From positions 146,780,140-146,844,139 of the forward strand of contig CM043955.1 in the NCBI GenBank assembly GCA_014529385.2: a stretch of DNA of 64,000 bases, written 5' to 3'. Positions 21,755 to 32,599 of the stretch are shown here, piece after piece. Every line of letters starts with the position of its first letter. Position 1 is the stretch's first letter. The notes under the pieces were generated by a model that worked only from the letters and a program-made list of their open reading frames with translations, was not told where the DNA came from and did not search any database. A program made the position numbers and the translations under genes. Source of the stretch: Adiantum capillus-veneris. Lineage: Eukaryota > Streptophyta > Polypodiopsida > Polypodiales > Pteridaceae.

Positions 21755-22318
21755 AGGTTGATTATCTTGGACCTCAATGGATTGCTGTTGATGCGAGTGC
21801 CTCTCGGTGACACAGAACCCTTTGAGGATTTGCAAACGTTTCGGATGGGAACTTGTCGAGTCGTGGTTCATCCAGGAACCAAGGAATTTATTCAGTTTCT
21901 TCTTCCACGCTTCAGAGTTGCCATATGGTCTTCAATGCAAAGGCAAAACTTGTCGCCACTAGTTACAATAGTTTGCAGTGTATGCGGCGCTCACACGTCA
22001 GATTTTGCCTTTTTGTATGATCAAAGAAAATGCGTTACCGTCGAGGGTCACTACCACCCTAAAAAACCACACTTACCTCTTTTGTACAAACCGTTTAGTC
22101 AAATCTCTGTACCCTTTGATGCAACTAATACACTACTGATTTATGATACTCCTGAAAAGAGAGAACTAAATCCGTCGGGAACATCTATCTCACCACCTTC
22201 TTTCGAGGGGCATTCCTTCGATTTTTACCTTGAAGACATTCTGATTCCATACTTACAGAAATTGTATCTCAGTCCATTATTCACGGACTATTTTGTACTT
22301 TCTAATGAATTAAGATGA
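21755..22318 (+). pseudogene. FCP1/SCP-like HAD domain A, last exon of the composite gene
   Basis: Follows an acceptor (TTTTACAG) in phase 0, the same phase as the Ulp1 donor at 21078, so splicing would fuse the domains. HAD/NIF-like signature: LIILDLNGLLL (the D-x-D motif is D-L-N here), VHPGTKEF, VAIWSSMQ (motif II Ser) and a later YDTPEKRELNP block matching the D-D-S-P-x-K region of FCP1-type phosphatases. The second Asp of motif I is Asn, as in a family of plant FCP1-like proteins whose activity is doubtful. The exon itself is open to TGA 22316-22318. Role unknown; relatives act on phosphorylated RNA polymerase II tails. Confidence 0.7.
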
Positions 22319-22348
22319 CTCTTCTATCATGTCTTTGTCTTGTCTAAC

Positions 22349-22352
<4 letters not shown>

Positions 22353-22387
<35 letters not shown>
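22353..22387. repeat. (GA)n microsatellite
   Basis: Short pure GA run between the convergent genes. Confidence 0.9.
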
Positions 22388-22391
<4 letters not shown>

Positions 22392-22510
22392 ACATGGTAA
22401 AGAAATGTATTTCAAGCACACTTATTCACAGGGCACAATTGACAAATGAGCTTAAAAAACTTCATGTATTGAAATTCATTTGTATACACTTGGGTTCACA
22501 AGAATATCTG

Positions 22511-23969
22511 TTACATTGACACTACTTCAACCCGACCATCCAACTCTTTGCACAAAATATCTTTTTCCCTTCGCCGCATCACCTTACGGCCAGCTAGGAA
22601 AAAGGAAAAATTTGATAGGTCCCTGTCCATTGACTCTTCAATTATGTCATGCCGCAACTGCTGAAGACTGCATAGCTCCCTTATTGTAACCACCAACAGT
22701 AGGCCATGCTCTTTATCAATCACTTCCACATCCACAACAGGATTATCTTCCAAACCTGCAGAAACCTGGTCCATAGGAATGTACTTACCATTGAGCATTT
22801 GTGATTGCATATACCAAAACGAGAGTAACAGTGATTGGCTTGCAATCATGTACTTGAAAACTAGAGTATCAAGCGCGACCTCGCACCGTAAGCCAATCTC
22901 TTCCTTTACATACCATCCTCTGTCAAGAAGTTTGTCACAAGATGACTGTTGAAATGACTTGCACATGAACATAGTTTTCGTAACACAGATGTTGTAGCTA
23001 TGAAACAACTCTATGAAGAGTGCAGCAGGACAAAAGTTTGCAATTCTTACCAGTTTGGTGGGAATAGAGCTACGTAGAGACCTCTGTATATCCTTGTGGA
23101 GCTTACTTCGCATTGCCTCCACCATTGTTTCCTCGGGAACTGGCCAGTCCACAGTACTGTTCCAATCGGTTGGTAGAGGCACTTTCACCAACATGCCATT
23201 CTTATTCCCTGAGCTAAGTTGGTAGAAGTGGTCATAAAAAAATATTCCTTCATCAGCCAGGCTTTTGCTGCTCCTCCCTGAATACTGTAGAGAACCAATG
23301 TGGGCATGAACAACAAGGAAGAGGCCTATTATGCACTCCACAGCCTCCCATTGCTCATAAGAAGAGGGATAAACATCTGCAATATATATAAGAAGAGTTA
23401 AACTAAGAGTATCAATAAGTAAAAATGAAAAATCTAATTTAATTGAGCTGTGAAGAATGGAGACATTGCTCATAAGAAGAGGGAGAAACATTGTAAAATA
23501 TATAAGAAAAGTTATAATGAGAGTATCAGTAAGTTCAGATGTCAAGAGTACTTACAGATCAAATGAAGTTCAGATGTCAAGAGTACTTACAATTGCAACG
23601 TGGTTGATGTATATCTGATACATTTCCACCGTTTGCTATCACGTCTGGATGGGTAAACACATGCTGAACAAGAACTTCCTTTACAGATCTTTTGCCGATT
23701 TCAACTTTGAAATCCAACACTCTAGCCTTCCATGCTGAGCGGTAAACGTTGATACCACTAGACCTCTTGGGTCTTCTTGGTTGCATGAGGACCCATGAAC
23801 CTTTGTTTATCCTTTGTCCAACCCATTGGTTCTCTGCACTTATTGAAGTTGATATTGTAATTGAGGATATGCTAATACTTGGCCTTCTAGGCAAAGTGCA
23901 GCTGTTGGTTGTTGGTGTGAGAGACAGTAAACACCTAGAGCTTCTTGGGCGAGAAGACGTGGAAGCCAT
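22511..23969 (-). CDS. Intact two-exon orphan gene on minus strand
   Basis: Exon 1 runs 23969 down to 23591 (donor GTAAGT), intron 23590-23377, exon 2 runs 23376 down to 22511. The spliced frame encodes about 414 residues with no stop, which stands out among the broken genes around it. The N-terminus (M-A-S-T-S-S-R-P-R-S-S-R) is rich in S, R and T and lacks acidic residues, so an organelle transit peptide is possible. The C-terminal ~90 residues (V-V-D-V-E-V-I ... L-R-H-D-I-I-E-E ... F-F-L-A-G-R-K-V-M-R-R-R-E) have the rhythm of a ubiquitin-like beta-grasp domain; this is a guess. I recognise no family for the central part. It converges on the H3-Ulp1-FCP1 gene and may belong to the same mobile unit. 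Confidence 0.6.
23345..23605. repeat. Internal duplications around the minus-strand gene's intron
   Basis: TTGCTCATAAGAAGAGGGA with its following A/T-rich bases occurs at about 23351 and 23465, duplicating the 5' end of exon 2 and its acceptor region. AGTTCAGATGTCAAGAGTAC occurs at about 23532 and 23567, duplicating the donor-proximal bases. Confidence 0.75.
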
Positions 23970-23999
23970 AGCTCTCAGAGAAAAGCTTTAGTGGAGGTG

Positions 24000-24330
24000 G
24001 ATTCACTTTGAAAGCATTCTAATGGAGGGAAAGTGTTTTAGAATTCCAATATCTTGTGTGGGCTTAATGGTCACCCTCCAGTACGTTAATGACAATAAGA
24101 GAATATCAGAAGTGGGACCACTGGCAAGCACCTAACAGCTCGGTAAAAGGAAGGAAATTACGATGCCACAATCCTAGATTCGTGAAAGTTTTATGCTATT
24201 TTCCTATTTTTTTAGTCTTTCCACGTACTTTCCTACGTAAGGTAGGTAGCCTTCGTGCTCATTGGACGCGCTCTATTTTTCTCTCTCTTCATATGGCCCT
24301 CCAAATAACCTCCGAAATTTCCTAATGGTT
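24000..24330. other. Intergenic, no gene seen
   Basis: Upstream side of the minus-strand gene. No recognisable coding signal; probably holds its promoter, but I cannot mark one. Confidence 0.5.
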
Positions 24331-25600
24331 TCTTCTCAAACAGCTTTTGACCAGCTATTAGGTAGCTATCATCTGCCATAGCTAGTGGGTGATGTCCTAT
24401 TAGCTGGCATTACCTATTTGACCTATTATTAATAGCTGTGTGACAGAGCTTATAATCAGCTATGAGTTAGTTATTGGCTTCCATAGCTAGTGGATGATAG
24501 CTATTTTGCAGGGTTGGAGAGCTATTAGCTAGAAGTAGCTATTGATCACAACTATTGTCTTCCACAGCTAGTGGATAATAGCTTTTTGCCAATTTTGGAA
24601 AGCTATTAGCTGGAAGTAGCCATCTAAAGCTGTTATTAATAGCTGCTTGATAGTGCTTATAACCAGCTATTAGGTAGCTATTACCTGCCATAGCTATTAG
24701 GTCAAAGCTATTTGCCTAGTTTTGAGAGCTATCAGCTGCTAGTAGCTATCTGACCAGCTATCAATAGTTTCTTGACAGACAGCTTAGAACCAGCTGTCAG
24801 GTAGCTATTGTCTTCCATAGTTATTGGGTTGGGTAATAGCTATTTGGAATGTTTTGAGAGCTATTAGCTTGAAGTAGCTATCTCACCAACTATTAAGAAT
24901 CTATTGTCTTCCACAGCTAGTGGGTAATAGCTATTTGCCAGGTTTTAAGAGCTTTTAGCTATTTTAACCAGCTATTAGGTAGCTATTGTGTAGGTATTAA
25001 CCAGCTATTGGGTAGCTATTGTTTTTCATAGCTAGTGGGTGATAGCTACCTATTGTGTAGGTATTAACCAGCTATTGGGTAGCTATTGTTTTTCATAGCT
25101 AGTGGGTGATAGCTACCTATTGTGTAGGTATCAACCAGCTATTGGGTAGCTATTGTTTTTCATAGCTAGTGGGTGATAGCTACCTATTGTGTAGGTATTA
25201 ACCAGCTATTGGGTAGCTATTGTTTTTCATAGCTAGTGGGTGATAGCTACCTGCTAGGTTTAGAGAGCTACTGGCTGGTAAAAGCTACTTTATGCTTGTT
25301 AAATAGCTCCACATTAGCTGTTGATTGTGTGGTATATACTCTTGTTGACTATGTGGCCAGTATTGCCTGATTATTTACAACCAATTGTTGCTCAATAGCT
25401 TGCAAGCAGATAGGCTATAACTGCTTCTCAGAAAGATTTTTACCATTTATTAATAGATGCCTAACAGATAGCTCTAACCAGCTAGTGAGTGTAGCCATTT
25501 GCTAGGTTTAGAGAGCTATTAGTAGGTAAATTCTACTTGATGCTTGTTAATCAGCTCCCTAATAGCTGTTGACTATGTGTGGTAAATCTTTTCTCGTTCA
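24330..25600. repeat. AGCT-rich degenerate repeat array with a 67-bp tandem core
   Basis: Dozens of short blocks such as CCAGCTATTAGGTAGCTATT, CATAGCTAGTGGGTGATAGC and GAGAGCTATTAGCTGG alternate in a loose higher-order unit. At about 24984-25251 four copies of a 67-bp unit are nearly identical (GTAGGTATTAACC at 24990, 25057, 25124, 25191). Stray units recur at 25480-25560 and 26060-26130. No coding. It may be a subterminal or centromere-like repeat, or a binding array for an element-encoded protein. Confidence 0.85.
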
Positions 25601-26164
25601 CTATATGCAGCAAGTATTTCTAGTTGTTAACAACCAAAAGCTGTCCAATAATTTGTTGAAAAGTTTGACTTTGTTTCCAAAAGGTTGACTTCGTTTTTTA
25701 ATTGCTACTTGGCATCTTTTTGTAACAGTAACTGATTGTGTTCCAACCACATGTATTTTCACACCAGCAAAGACATCTGGTGGAGATACAATGCAGTCAG
25801 CAGGATTCACAGTTGGCTCTGATTATTGGGGAGAATCCCCAGCAAAATCGTCTTGCAGCCCCTTCAAGAATTCACAGCTACCAGTAATCGGAAAAAGTAG
25901 TACTTGTGACGTTGCTGCGAGCTGATCCACAACTCTAAAATATGGTCTTCAAAGCAAAGGTGAGGTCCGAGAGTTTCTTGCTAAGTTTCAAGTTGTGTAC
26001 CTCTCCAGCCATGCTATGGCTACATGTTGTTGGCAAAGTATTTCAAAGTTTTAGGTGGTGTATGACAGCTGTTAGCCACTTAATATTACATTATTAGCTA
26101 GCTTCTAGATAGCTATTAAGTAGCTTTGAAGGTACTTCTAGTTTAATCACATCTTCCATTGCAG

Positions 26165-26980
26165 CTCCAGGGATCTCTGAGACACCTGATGATGTTCCAG
26201 AGGCAACAGTTGGAGACATAAAGGACAAGGTAAAACAGGGAAAGCTTGCAAGAGGTGGCAAGCATGGGCAAAGTATGTCTAGGAGGTTGACAATAAGGTC
26301 TATAATTGCACACGGCGCTGACGATGAAGATACAAATAGCGATACATTGATGCAAAAAGGTATGCCTTAGTAAATTTAGTGTCAGTCCACTTACACGTGG
26401 TTGAGTTTTTTTGTCTTTTTGGAGCAGTTAATTGATGGCATAGCAACATGTAGAATCTCCTATCAATAAAGATTGTGGAGACACTCTGGAGAACATGTTG
26501 GCAGAAGCTAAAAGAAAGAGGCAAGGATCAGCAAAGACACCATCCAAGAGGATGAAGAAAACTATGTTCAGCAAAACTCCTCCAGATGTTAGGGTGGCGG
26601 TGAAATCCCTTGCCCAGATGTTGAAATAGAAAGGCATGCAAAGGATGTGGTGAAGACCCTACTCTTCCTTGGGTAATTGACCTAACAATGGTTGGTGCTA
26701 AAGGCCCTGCTCCTGATACAGTTGCTAATGCAAGCCTAAACAGTGAAGTCCATGTTCATCGTGTGAGCATTGATGGTATCGTGCCTGCTCCTGATAATTT
26801 GTTGATGCAAGCCTAAACAGTCAAGTCCCTACTCATCATGTGAGCATTGATGGTAGTGTGGATGGCAGTGTGCCTACTCCACAGCAAGTTCATCAAGCAA
26901 GCCCTTTGGCTGATCACCCTAATACCACCAGCCAAGATCATGGTGTTGGTCTATTGTCCCCTGATGCATCTTTGTAAACT
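26165..26980 (+). pseudogene. Fragment of an unknown basic/low-complexity nuclear-like protein gene
   Basis: Exon 26165-26359 (after CATTGCAG) reads I-S-E-T-P-D-D-V-P-E, then K/R/G-rich sequence. Intron to 26453; exon 26454-26629 includes a basic stretch K-R-K-R-Q-G-S-A-K-T-P-S-K-R-M-K-K, like a nuclear localisation signal, and ends at TAG. The frame then shifts and continues with A-C-K-G-C-G-E-D-P-T-L-P-W-V-I-D and two copies of an A-S-L-N-S-x-V-x-x-H-x-V-S-I-D-G unit (about 26725-26860). No family recognised. It lies directly upstream of the second FCP1-like domain on the same strand and may be its N-terminal part. Confidence 0.4.
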
Positions 26981-27078
26981 TTTCTGTTTCAAGGACATAA
27001 TATGAATGCTATTCCAAGATTTTTTGCAAATATTTTGTTGTTTTTCCTCGCAATTAGTCAACTTATGTAGACACTCTT

Positions 27079-28077
27079 GTGTATGCAGTAAGTCATAAGG
27101 AATTAATGTTGATGCTAGTAGTATGTCCACCGTCAAAAACGAAGCCCAAGTCAAGGCCAAAAAAACTCGTGATAGATCACCCGTTTAAAAGGTGGAGACG
27201 GTACATGGCACTCAAGAGGATGTACCACATCAGGTTGGCACATGTGTATGCATCTAGCTCATGTTCATGGGCTTTTCCAAATTGCAACGATCCGAGCAGG
27301 ATGCTTGCATCAGCTGAGGAGGATTATCATGTTGTCCTAGAAAGCGTGCAGAATGATCCTCAAGCTCTTATTTTGGATATGAATGGTCTTTTGATTCATA
27401 AAGTGGATCTGGAAGAAGATATGTTTTTCCCTACATGGAATCTACAATATGACCAGGTACTAAAGGAGAGGCCAAGAAAGTTATACTTCCTTGTGCGGCC
27501 CGATGCAAGGCAGTTATTGTGGGCAGCAACTCATTTCAATGTCTTCATTTGGAGCTCAGCCATGGAACATAATGTTGTAAAGCGTTTCCGTGACTGCTTT
27601 CCAGGTTTACGAGGACTCGTAGTAGTAGGGTTCATCGCATAGACTTCCTGTGATGTGCTTCATAATCACAAAATCAAGGGCAAAAAACCCATTTTCTTCA
27701 AGCACCTCAATGATTTCTGGAACAGGTGTAATGGTTAGTTTGGTCCACACAATACGCTACTGGTTGATGACAATTTGTACAAGTGTATATTTAATTTTTC
27801 TGGCAATTGCTACATTGTGCCAGCGTTTGGCTCGCCTAATGATACAACTCGAAGGCCATTCCTTACACATAAGCTTGCCCCATGGTTGTACAAGTACCTG
27901 AAGGCAAGGGATAGAACGCAGTTTGTTACCGGAGGAGGAGATGTGTTTGGCACCTGGGGCAGTGAAGAGGACTTGATTGTTAAGGATCTTATAGAGTTGC
28001 ATAGACAGAGAAGCCTAGAGTGTTGCCATCATGTTAGATGGGGCGAAATTGAAAAGAAGACCTCTGAGGAGATTTAG
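27079..28077 (+). pseudogene. FCP1/SCP-like HAD domain B
   Basis: One frame with two internal TAG codons (27640-27642, 27736-27738). A basic N-terminal segment (K-P-K-S-R-P-K-K ... F-K-R-W-R-R-Y) is followed by the HAD domain: QALILDMNGLLIHKV (motif I with Asn in the second Asp place, as in domain A), LVRPDARQLL, VFIWSSAMEHNV (motif II), IKGKKPIFFKHL (motif III Lys), NTLLVDDNLYKC (motif IV), PWLYKYLKARD. More complete than domain A around motif IV. Two FCP1-like genes 5 kb apart on one strand suggest a shared mobile origin. Broken copy; activity doubtful even in intact relatives because of the D-to-N change. Confidence 0.75.
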
Positions 28078-28339
28078 CGGGAGGCATCTGACAAAGTGGG
28101 GGATTGCCCAGAGCAAAAGGAGGCCTACAAGGTCGTGTGGGATACGGTTTTTCATAAACAGCTTGGACAGACACGCTTGGGCACATTGGTGGATTGCCTC
28201 TGATGTTTGGACAGCCTACTTTTTGTAACAGCTAGCGGATGTAGCTTCTGTGCAGATTTGGAGAATCCCCTCTGGTCATCCTATTTGTAACACCATACTT
28301 TTTGATGATTCTTGCTCGTTGAAAAAATCTGTAATATAA

Positions 28340-28505
28340 TTCATCGCCCAAAGCGACCATGTACTGTTTTTTTCCTAAGAGGTTATTAAGTTCCACTCTT
28401 ATGTTGAGTACATTATACAAAATTTGGCTTTATGCGACATTGCACTGTTTACTTTCGTGCGAAGCTTATTAAGTTCCGGTCTTAAGTTCGAGTACATAAA
28501 CATCA
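28340..28505. repeat. Two-copy ~82-bp tandem duplication
   Basis: TTATTAAGTTCC...GAGTACAT occurs at about 28381 and 28468, each preceded by GCGAC...CACTGTTT or GTACTGTTT. The flanking 28080-28800 region has only a short coding-like tail (to about 28200) and no other gene. Confidence 0.65.
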
Positions 28506-28805
28506 TCTGTTTAGGATTTCCTCAATTTCCATGTTTTGGTGCCATGAGACTTGTATTGATAGAAATAGGACAAATTACTTGTAGATTTGGTAGCGAATGG
28601 TAAACAATTGTACTTGTTAACCCTGCATAACTGACTAGCAACGCATGTAGACCATATGAATAGAATGACAAGACTTGTTTGCTCATATAAAAACCAAACG
28701 ATTAAAATTACATCTCCCATGGCATGCTGTTGTATATAGATTCAAAGACCTTCGACGAGATCGTATACAATCCCCTAGCACCCTAGACTACTGTCAGTGG
28801 GATTT

Positions 28806-30191
28806 TTATACACCTGACAAGATGGGAGTACGTGAATAATGTGTTTCTACAAACAGGGTGTTGATGCTTTGTTGTTTTGGATATCTTTCAGTGAAGGGTG
28901 TTGAATCATCCGATTGAAGATGTCTGTCTTGGTGTCCATGTCCATTCCACTTGTGCTTTGAAGTACATATCGTGCAATCCCTTTCGCTACCTTTGCTCTT
29001 TTTTCTTTTTCGACAATTTTTGCACAGCCTTGTGCCTTTGTTAAGTCTTCTATTCCTTTGGCTGCTTCTCGGGGGGTTCACTATGTGTAAAACTACTATA
29101 TCATGTGCGTTCAAGACATGTTTGTACAACCCCTTATTTGTGAATTTTTTTAGGAATATAATATACCCTTTTCTTTTAAAATCTGTAAGTTTTTTTCAAG
29201 TTTGAAAAAAAAATACCCTTTTGTATATGTATTTTTGTAAGTTTGAAGAACTTTAAATACCCTTCTGTTGAACTCACGTGATAGGTTACATTTTTATTAG
29301 GTGACCTCCCCGGGGGCTGCTTCATTCCCTTTTCTTTCAACAACCAAACCTACATCTGCTCTTCTCTTCAATCGGGCTCTTTGTTCTCTCTTGCGAAAAG
29401 CTTCATATTTCTTGATCACCATTGCCTGCTTCAAGTCCTGGAATGAACGAACCATAAAAAACATAACACAATGACTTATTTACAATCATCAGCTAAGCTA
29501 CAAGGAGCTTTAGATAGTGCAATCATAATCAAAAAGAGACTTTAGGGAAATAGCCCACCAAGGCATCTTCAAATTCACAAAAAAAAAGTGCTGCAAAAGC
29601 AAGTAGGAACCCAAAAAATGTTCAGATGAAATAATGAGCTATCATGACATAAATAGCAGGTATTTCCAGGATCAAATCATCACGGGGAATGCAGGGAATG
29701 GGAACCCCAAACAGAGAAACTGACATCTAAAGGATTCTCACTTCTACAGCTATTTGTGTCATTTCATTGTGTTGATGTCGTGAATGTTGCTCTAGACCAC
29801 CATGTGGTGTTCTATGCTTACTATCTACATTGAGTGCCTCCTTCCCAACAATACAACACAATGTAACAACCGTAGATAAATTAAAGACAATCATATCCTT
29901 GGTCGTGTAGATAATAACCACCAATCGTGTGACTAACCATATGTACACACCTCCCCAGATTATACAATACAAGGCAACAACTGTGAATAAATTAGAGACT
30001 ACAGATCGTGTGACTGACCATATGTAATATCTCCTCGAATTCTACCCTCACTCACACCCCAAACATAACAAGTGCATTTAAAATAAACCTGCCCAAAGCA
30101 CAGCAGTTAAAAAGAGAGGGAGAGAAACAGATATAATGGCAAGGCACCTGCTCCTTATCCTCCCCTTCCAAAGATGCAAGTTCCACCATGA
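28806..30191 (-). other. Possible minus-strand multi-exon gene, unrecognised
   Basis: Coding-like pieces on the minus strand: a short exon starting M-V-E-L-A-S-L-E-G-E-D near 30191-30150 with donor GTGCC; a piece reading K-E-A-L-N-V-D ... Q-I-A-V-E ending at GTGAG near 29735; a last exon about 29443-29300 after TTCCAG reading D-L-K-Q-A-M-V-I-K-K-Y, then an arginine-rich helix (K-R-E-Q-R-A-R-L-K-R-R) to a stop. A separate ORF at 29129-28806 has C-K-N-C ... C-T-I-C. Exon joins are tentative, no domain is recognised, and chance ORFs are possible. Confidence 0.25.
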
Positions 30192-30260
30192 GTTCTACTC
30201 ACCTACAAAGCAGAAGAAAGAATCTTGGAGAGAGTGAGAGAGCAATACAAAAAGAGCTGC

Positions 30261-30293
<33 letters not shown>

Positions 30294-30342
30294 AATACAC
30301 ATAGCTGTAGACAAAGAGAGAGAGAGAGAGAGAGAAAGAGAG
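30261..30342. repeat. (GA)n microsatellites
   Basis: Two GA runs separated by about 25 bases. Confidence 0.9.
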
Positions 30343-30479
30343 ACAGAGAAATGTTCCATAGCTGCGAGAACACAGACGCTGCAGAGTGCGGGATGGTCGT
30401 TACGTCACCACGTTCAAAAAATTCACTTGCCATAATGAAATTGGACTTCGTGAGTCTGACCACGTTTTAAAAAACAGCA

Positions 30480-31450
30480 GTCCTAAAAAATAGATTTTAA
30501 TGTTTCAAAGGACGAGAATTACTAGCTTCCTCACTCTCCTAAAAGTGATGTCCCGGACACAGCTATTGTGTCCAACCACTCATGCTTCCACCCGTATGCG
30601 ATCATCTGCACATGATGAGATTGCCAAAATACATTCTTTACGAATGGCACGCATAATACTTTTCTTTTGATCTAGCGTCATATTTGCATTGGACAATAAA
30701 AAACAACATATCAAATACGAATTCATGGTTGTGAATGACACTAACACTCTCACACTATTTCAGGCAAACCCTTAACCACCACTTGAAGACTTTAAGAAAT
30801 GTGCAAGGAAATATTGATAAAAATTGAAAACAATCTTCACTTAAAATTGCAATCTGTTACACGTGTAAAATGCAGATCAAACAAGTGGTTTATAAGAACT
30901 TAATTCAGATCAAACAATACATGTTAACAGTCTGGCACATTTCAGCACATATTGAATTTTTTAACTATATTTTCTCCATGCGCACAAACTAGTTCAAGAA
31001 AAGCACACATCGACTTAAAAACTTCAAAGACATTTAAAACATTGGAAGTATACAAATTGGACTAGTAAATTGTGTTCACACACTTTTTTACATAGAATTT
31101 ATGTAAATGTAGCAATCAAAAAAGCGATGATAATTGATGCTCTTTGAAAAGATACAAAAGAATATTTAACATGCAAATTGTGTGCAAATTCTTTTTTACA
31201 GGGAATTTATGTAAATGAAGCATTAAAAATAGCGATAATGCTTGAGGTCCTTAAAAAGATAAAAAAAGAATATCTAACATGCAATTTGTGTGCAAATACT
31301 TTTTTGCATATAATTTATATAAATGGAGCATTAAAAATAGCGATGATTGATGAATAAAGTATTCTTTTGAATATGATTAGCTAGTATATAATTTCAAATG
31401 GACAGTTAAAAACAACAAAATCAAACAATTCATACATTTTGTATATGAAA
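30480..31450. other. A/T-rich non-coding stretch
   Basis: No coding signal. Blocks such as TTGTGTGCAAATxCTTTTTT followed by ATTTATxTAAATGxAGCATTAAAAATAGCGAT recur three times at about 31060-31345, a degenerate tandem repeat of roughly 90-110 bp. Confidence 0.55.
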
Positions 31451-31454
31451 TAAT

Positions 31455-31850
31455 CTTCACAGCCGCGTTACTGACAAAGTATTTCATATTCTTAATATTT
31501 AAAAAATTAACTGCACATGCACATAAAAATTATATAATGTTTGTACGGCCAGGTTAACGACATGAACGCCACATTTATGCAAAAACAGATGCTTCTAACA
31601 AACGACACTCTATTAGCCGCGTTACCGATCGAGTGCCGCCTGAATCTAAGGAGAAACAATGGCTTGCATACGAACATCATATAGCCGCGTTACCGATCGA
31701 TGTCCATATGTTTTTTGGTAAGGGGAAGGGAAGTTGACTTACCATAAGGATACTAGATTCGCCATGTTACCGACGTAGTACCCAGACAGTAAGCCACTAC
31801 TTACCACAAGGACACCATCTTCCCCACGTCACCGAGGTGATGCCCCCGTG
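31455..31850. repeat. Dispersed units GCCGCGTTACCGATCGA
   Basis: Six related CG-rich blocks in A/T-rich DNA, starting at about 31462, 31548, 31616, 31684, 31761 and 31822, spaced 60-86 bases. The central two share GCCGCGTTACCGATCGA; the last two follow TTACCA(T/C)AAGGA(T/C)AC. This looks like a subterminal binding-site array of an unidentified element. Confidence 0.6.
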
Positions 31851-31889
31851 ATAAGCATTGTTCCGTAGAACAGCTTACACACACACTCC

Positions 31890-32047
31890 CATTGTGTGGT
31901 AAGGTACCTTATTACTGCCGTGCAATACGACAAAAGGCACGCTACCACACAACGCATACACACACACAACACATACCCAGATCGTGTGGTTAGGTACTCT
32001 ACTGTTGCCGTGCACTGCGACGCAGAGCACGCTCCCACACGACCCCC
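31890..32047. repeat. Two direct repeats with inverted GTGTGGT/ACCACAC ends
   Basis: Unit 1 about 31892-31960 (TTGTGTGGTAAGGTACC ... GCTACCACACAA), unit 2 about 31979-32045 (CGTGTGGTTAGGTACTC ... GCTCCCACACGA). Each can fold back on itself and both share TGCCGTGCA in the middle. Confidence 0.65.
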
Positions 32048-32054
32048 TCTCTCC

Positions 32055-32057
<3 letters not shown>

Positions 32058-32107
<50 letters not shown>
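32058..32107. repeat. (CT)n microsatellite
   Basis: CT run directly after the direct-repeat pair. The following 32110-32300 stretch is CG-rich with several GGGCCCG/AGCCCG blocks. Confidence 0.9.
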
Positions 32108-32112
<5 letters not shown>

Positions 32113-32533
32113 AAGATGAAAGCAAGAAATAACACCCAACGGGCCCGATCAAGCCCGCATATATATAATTATGTGAGCCCGCTGGGCTTTTTCGTATTCC
32201 TGACGGGGCCCACAGGGAAAATGGAAAAACTCGGCAGGCCCGCCGAAAATACTAAAAAGCCCGGCGAGAATTTAGTGGGTCTGCAGGTCGCCCTTAACCG
32301 TATTCTTTGTGATTATGTTTAGTGTAATCATGTAAATGTGTCAATAAGACCTTGTGATCACACAAAATTTGTTTTAATTAGGTAAATATTAAATCCCTGG
32401 AAGGAGGTCTTCACTTTAACATGGACACTTCAAAAGTTATCGCTCGAATTGACTTGAAACAAAAAAATGATATTCTTTCCCAGACTTCTCTCCTCATAGA
32501 ATGCCTCTTGCTCATGTTCGCAGATGTAGCTCT

Positions 32534-32549
32534 CCCCCCCCCCCCCCCC

Positions 32550-32593
<44 letters not shown>
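32534..32593. repeat. Poly-C tract followed by (TC)n
   Basis: About 27 C residues run straight into TC dinucleotides. Confidence 0.95.
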
Positions 32594-32598
<5 letters not shown>

Positions 32599-32599
32599 G

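Noticed and set aside
24330-25600. CRISPR-like array
   Set aside because: Units abut without unique equal-length spacers, degenerate steadily, and the setting is eukaryotic.
19521-28077. Endogenous giant-virus fragment
   Set aside because: Histone, protease and phosphatase genes could suggest this, but spliceosomal introns and the absence of capsid, polymerase or packaging genes argue against it; left only as a possibility.
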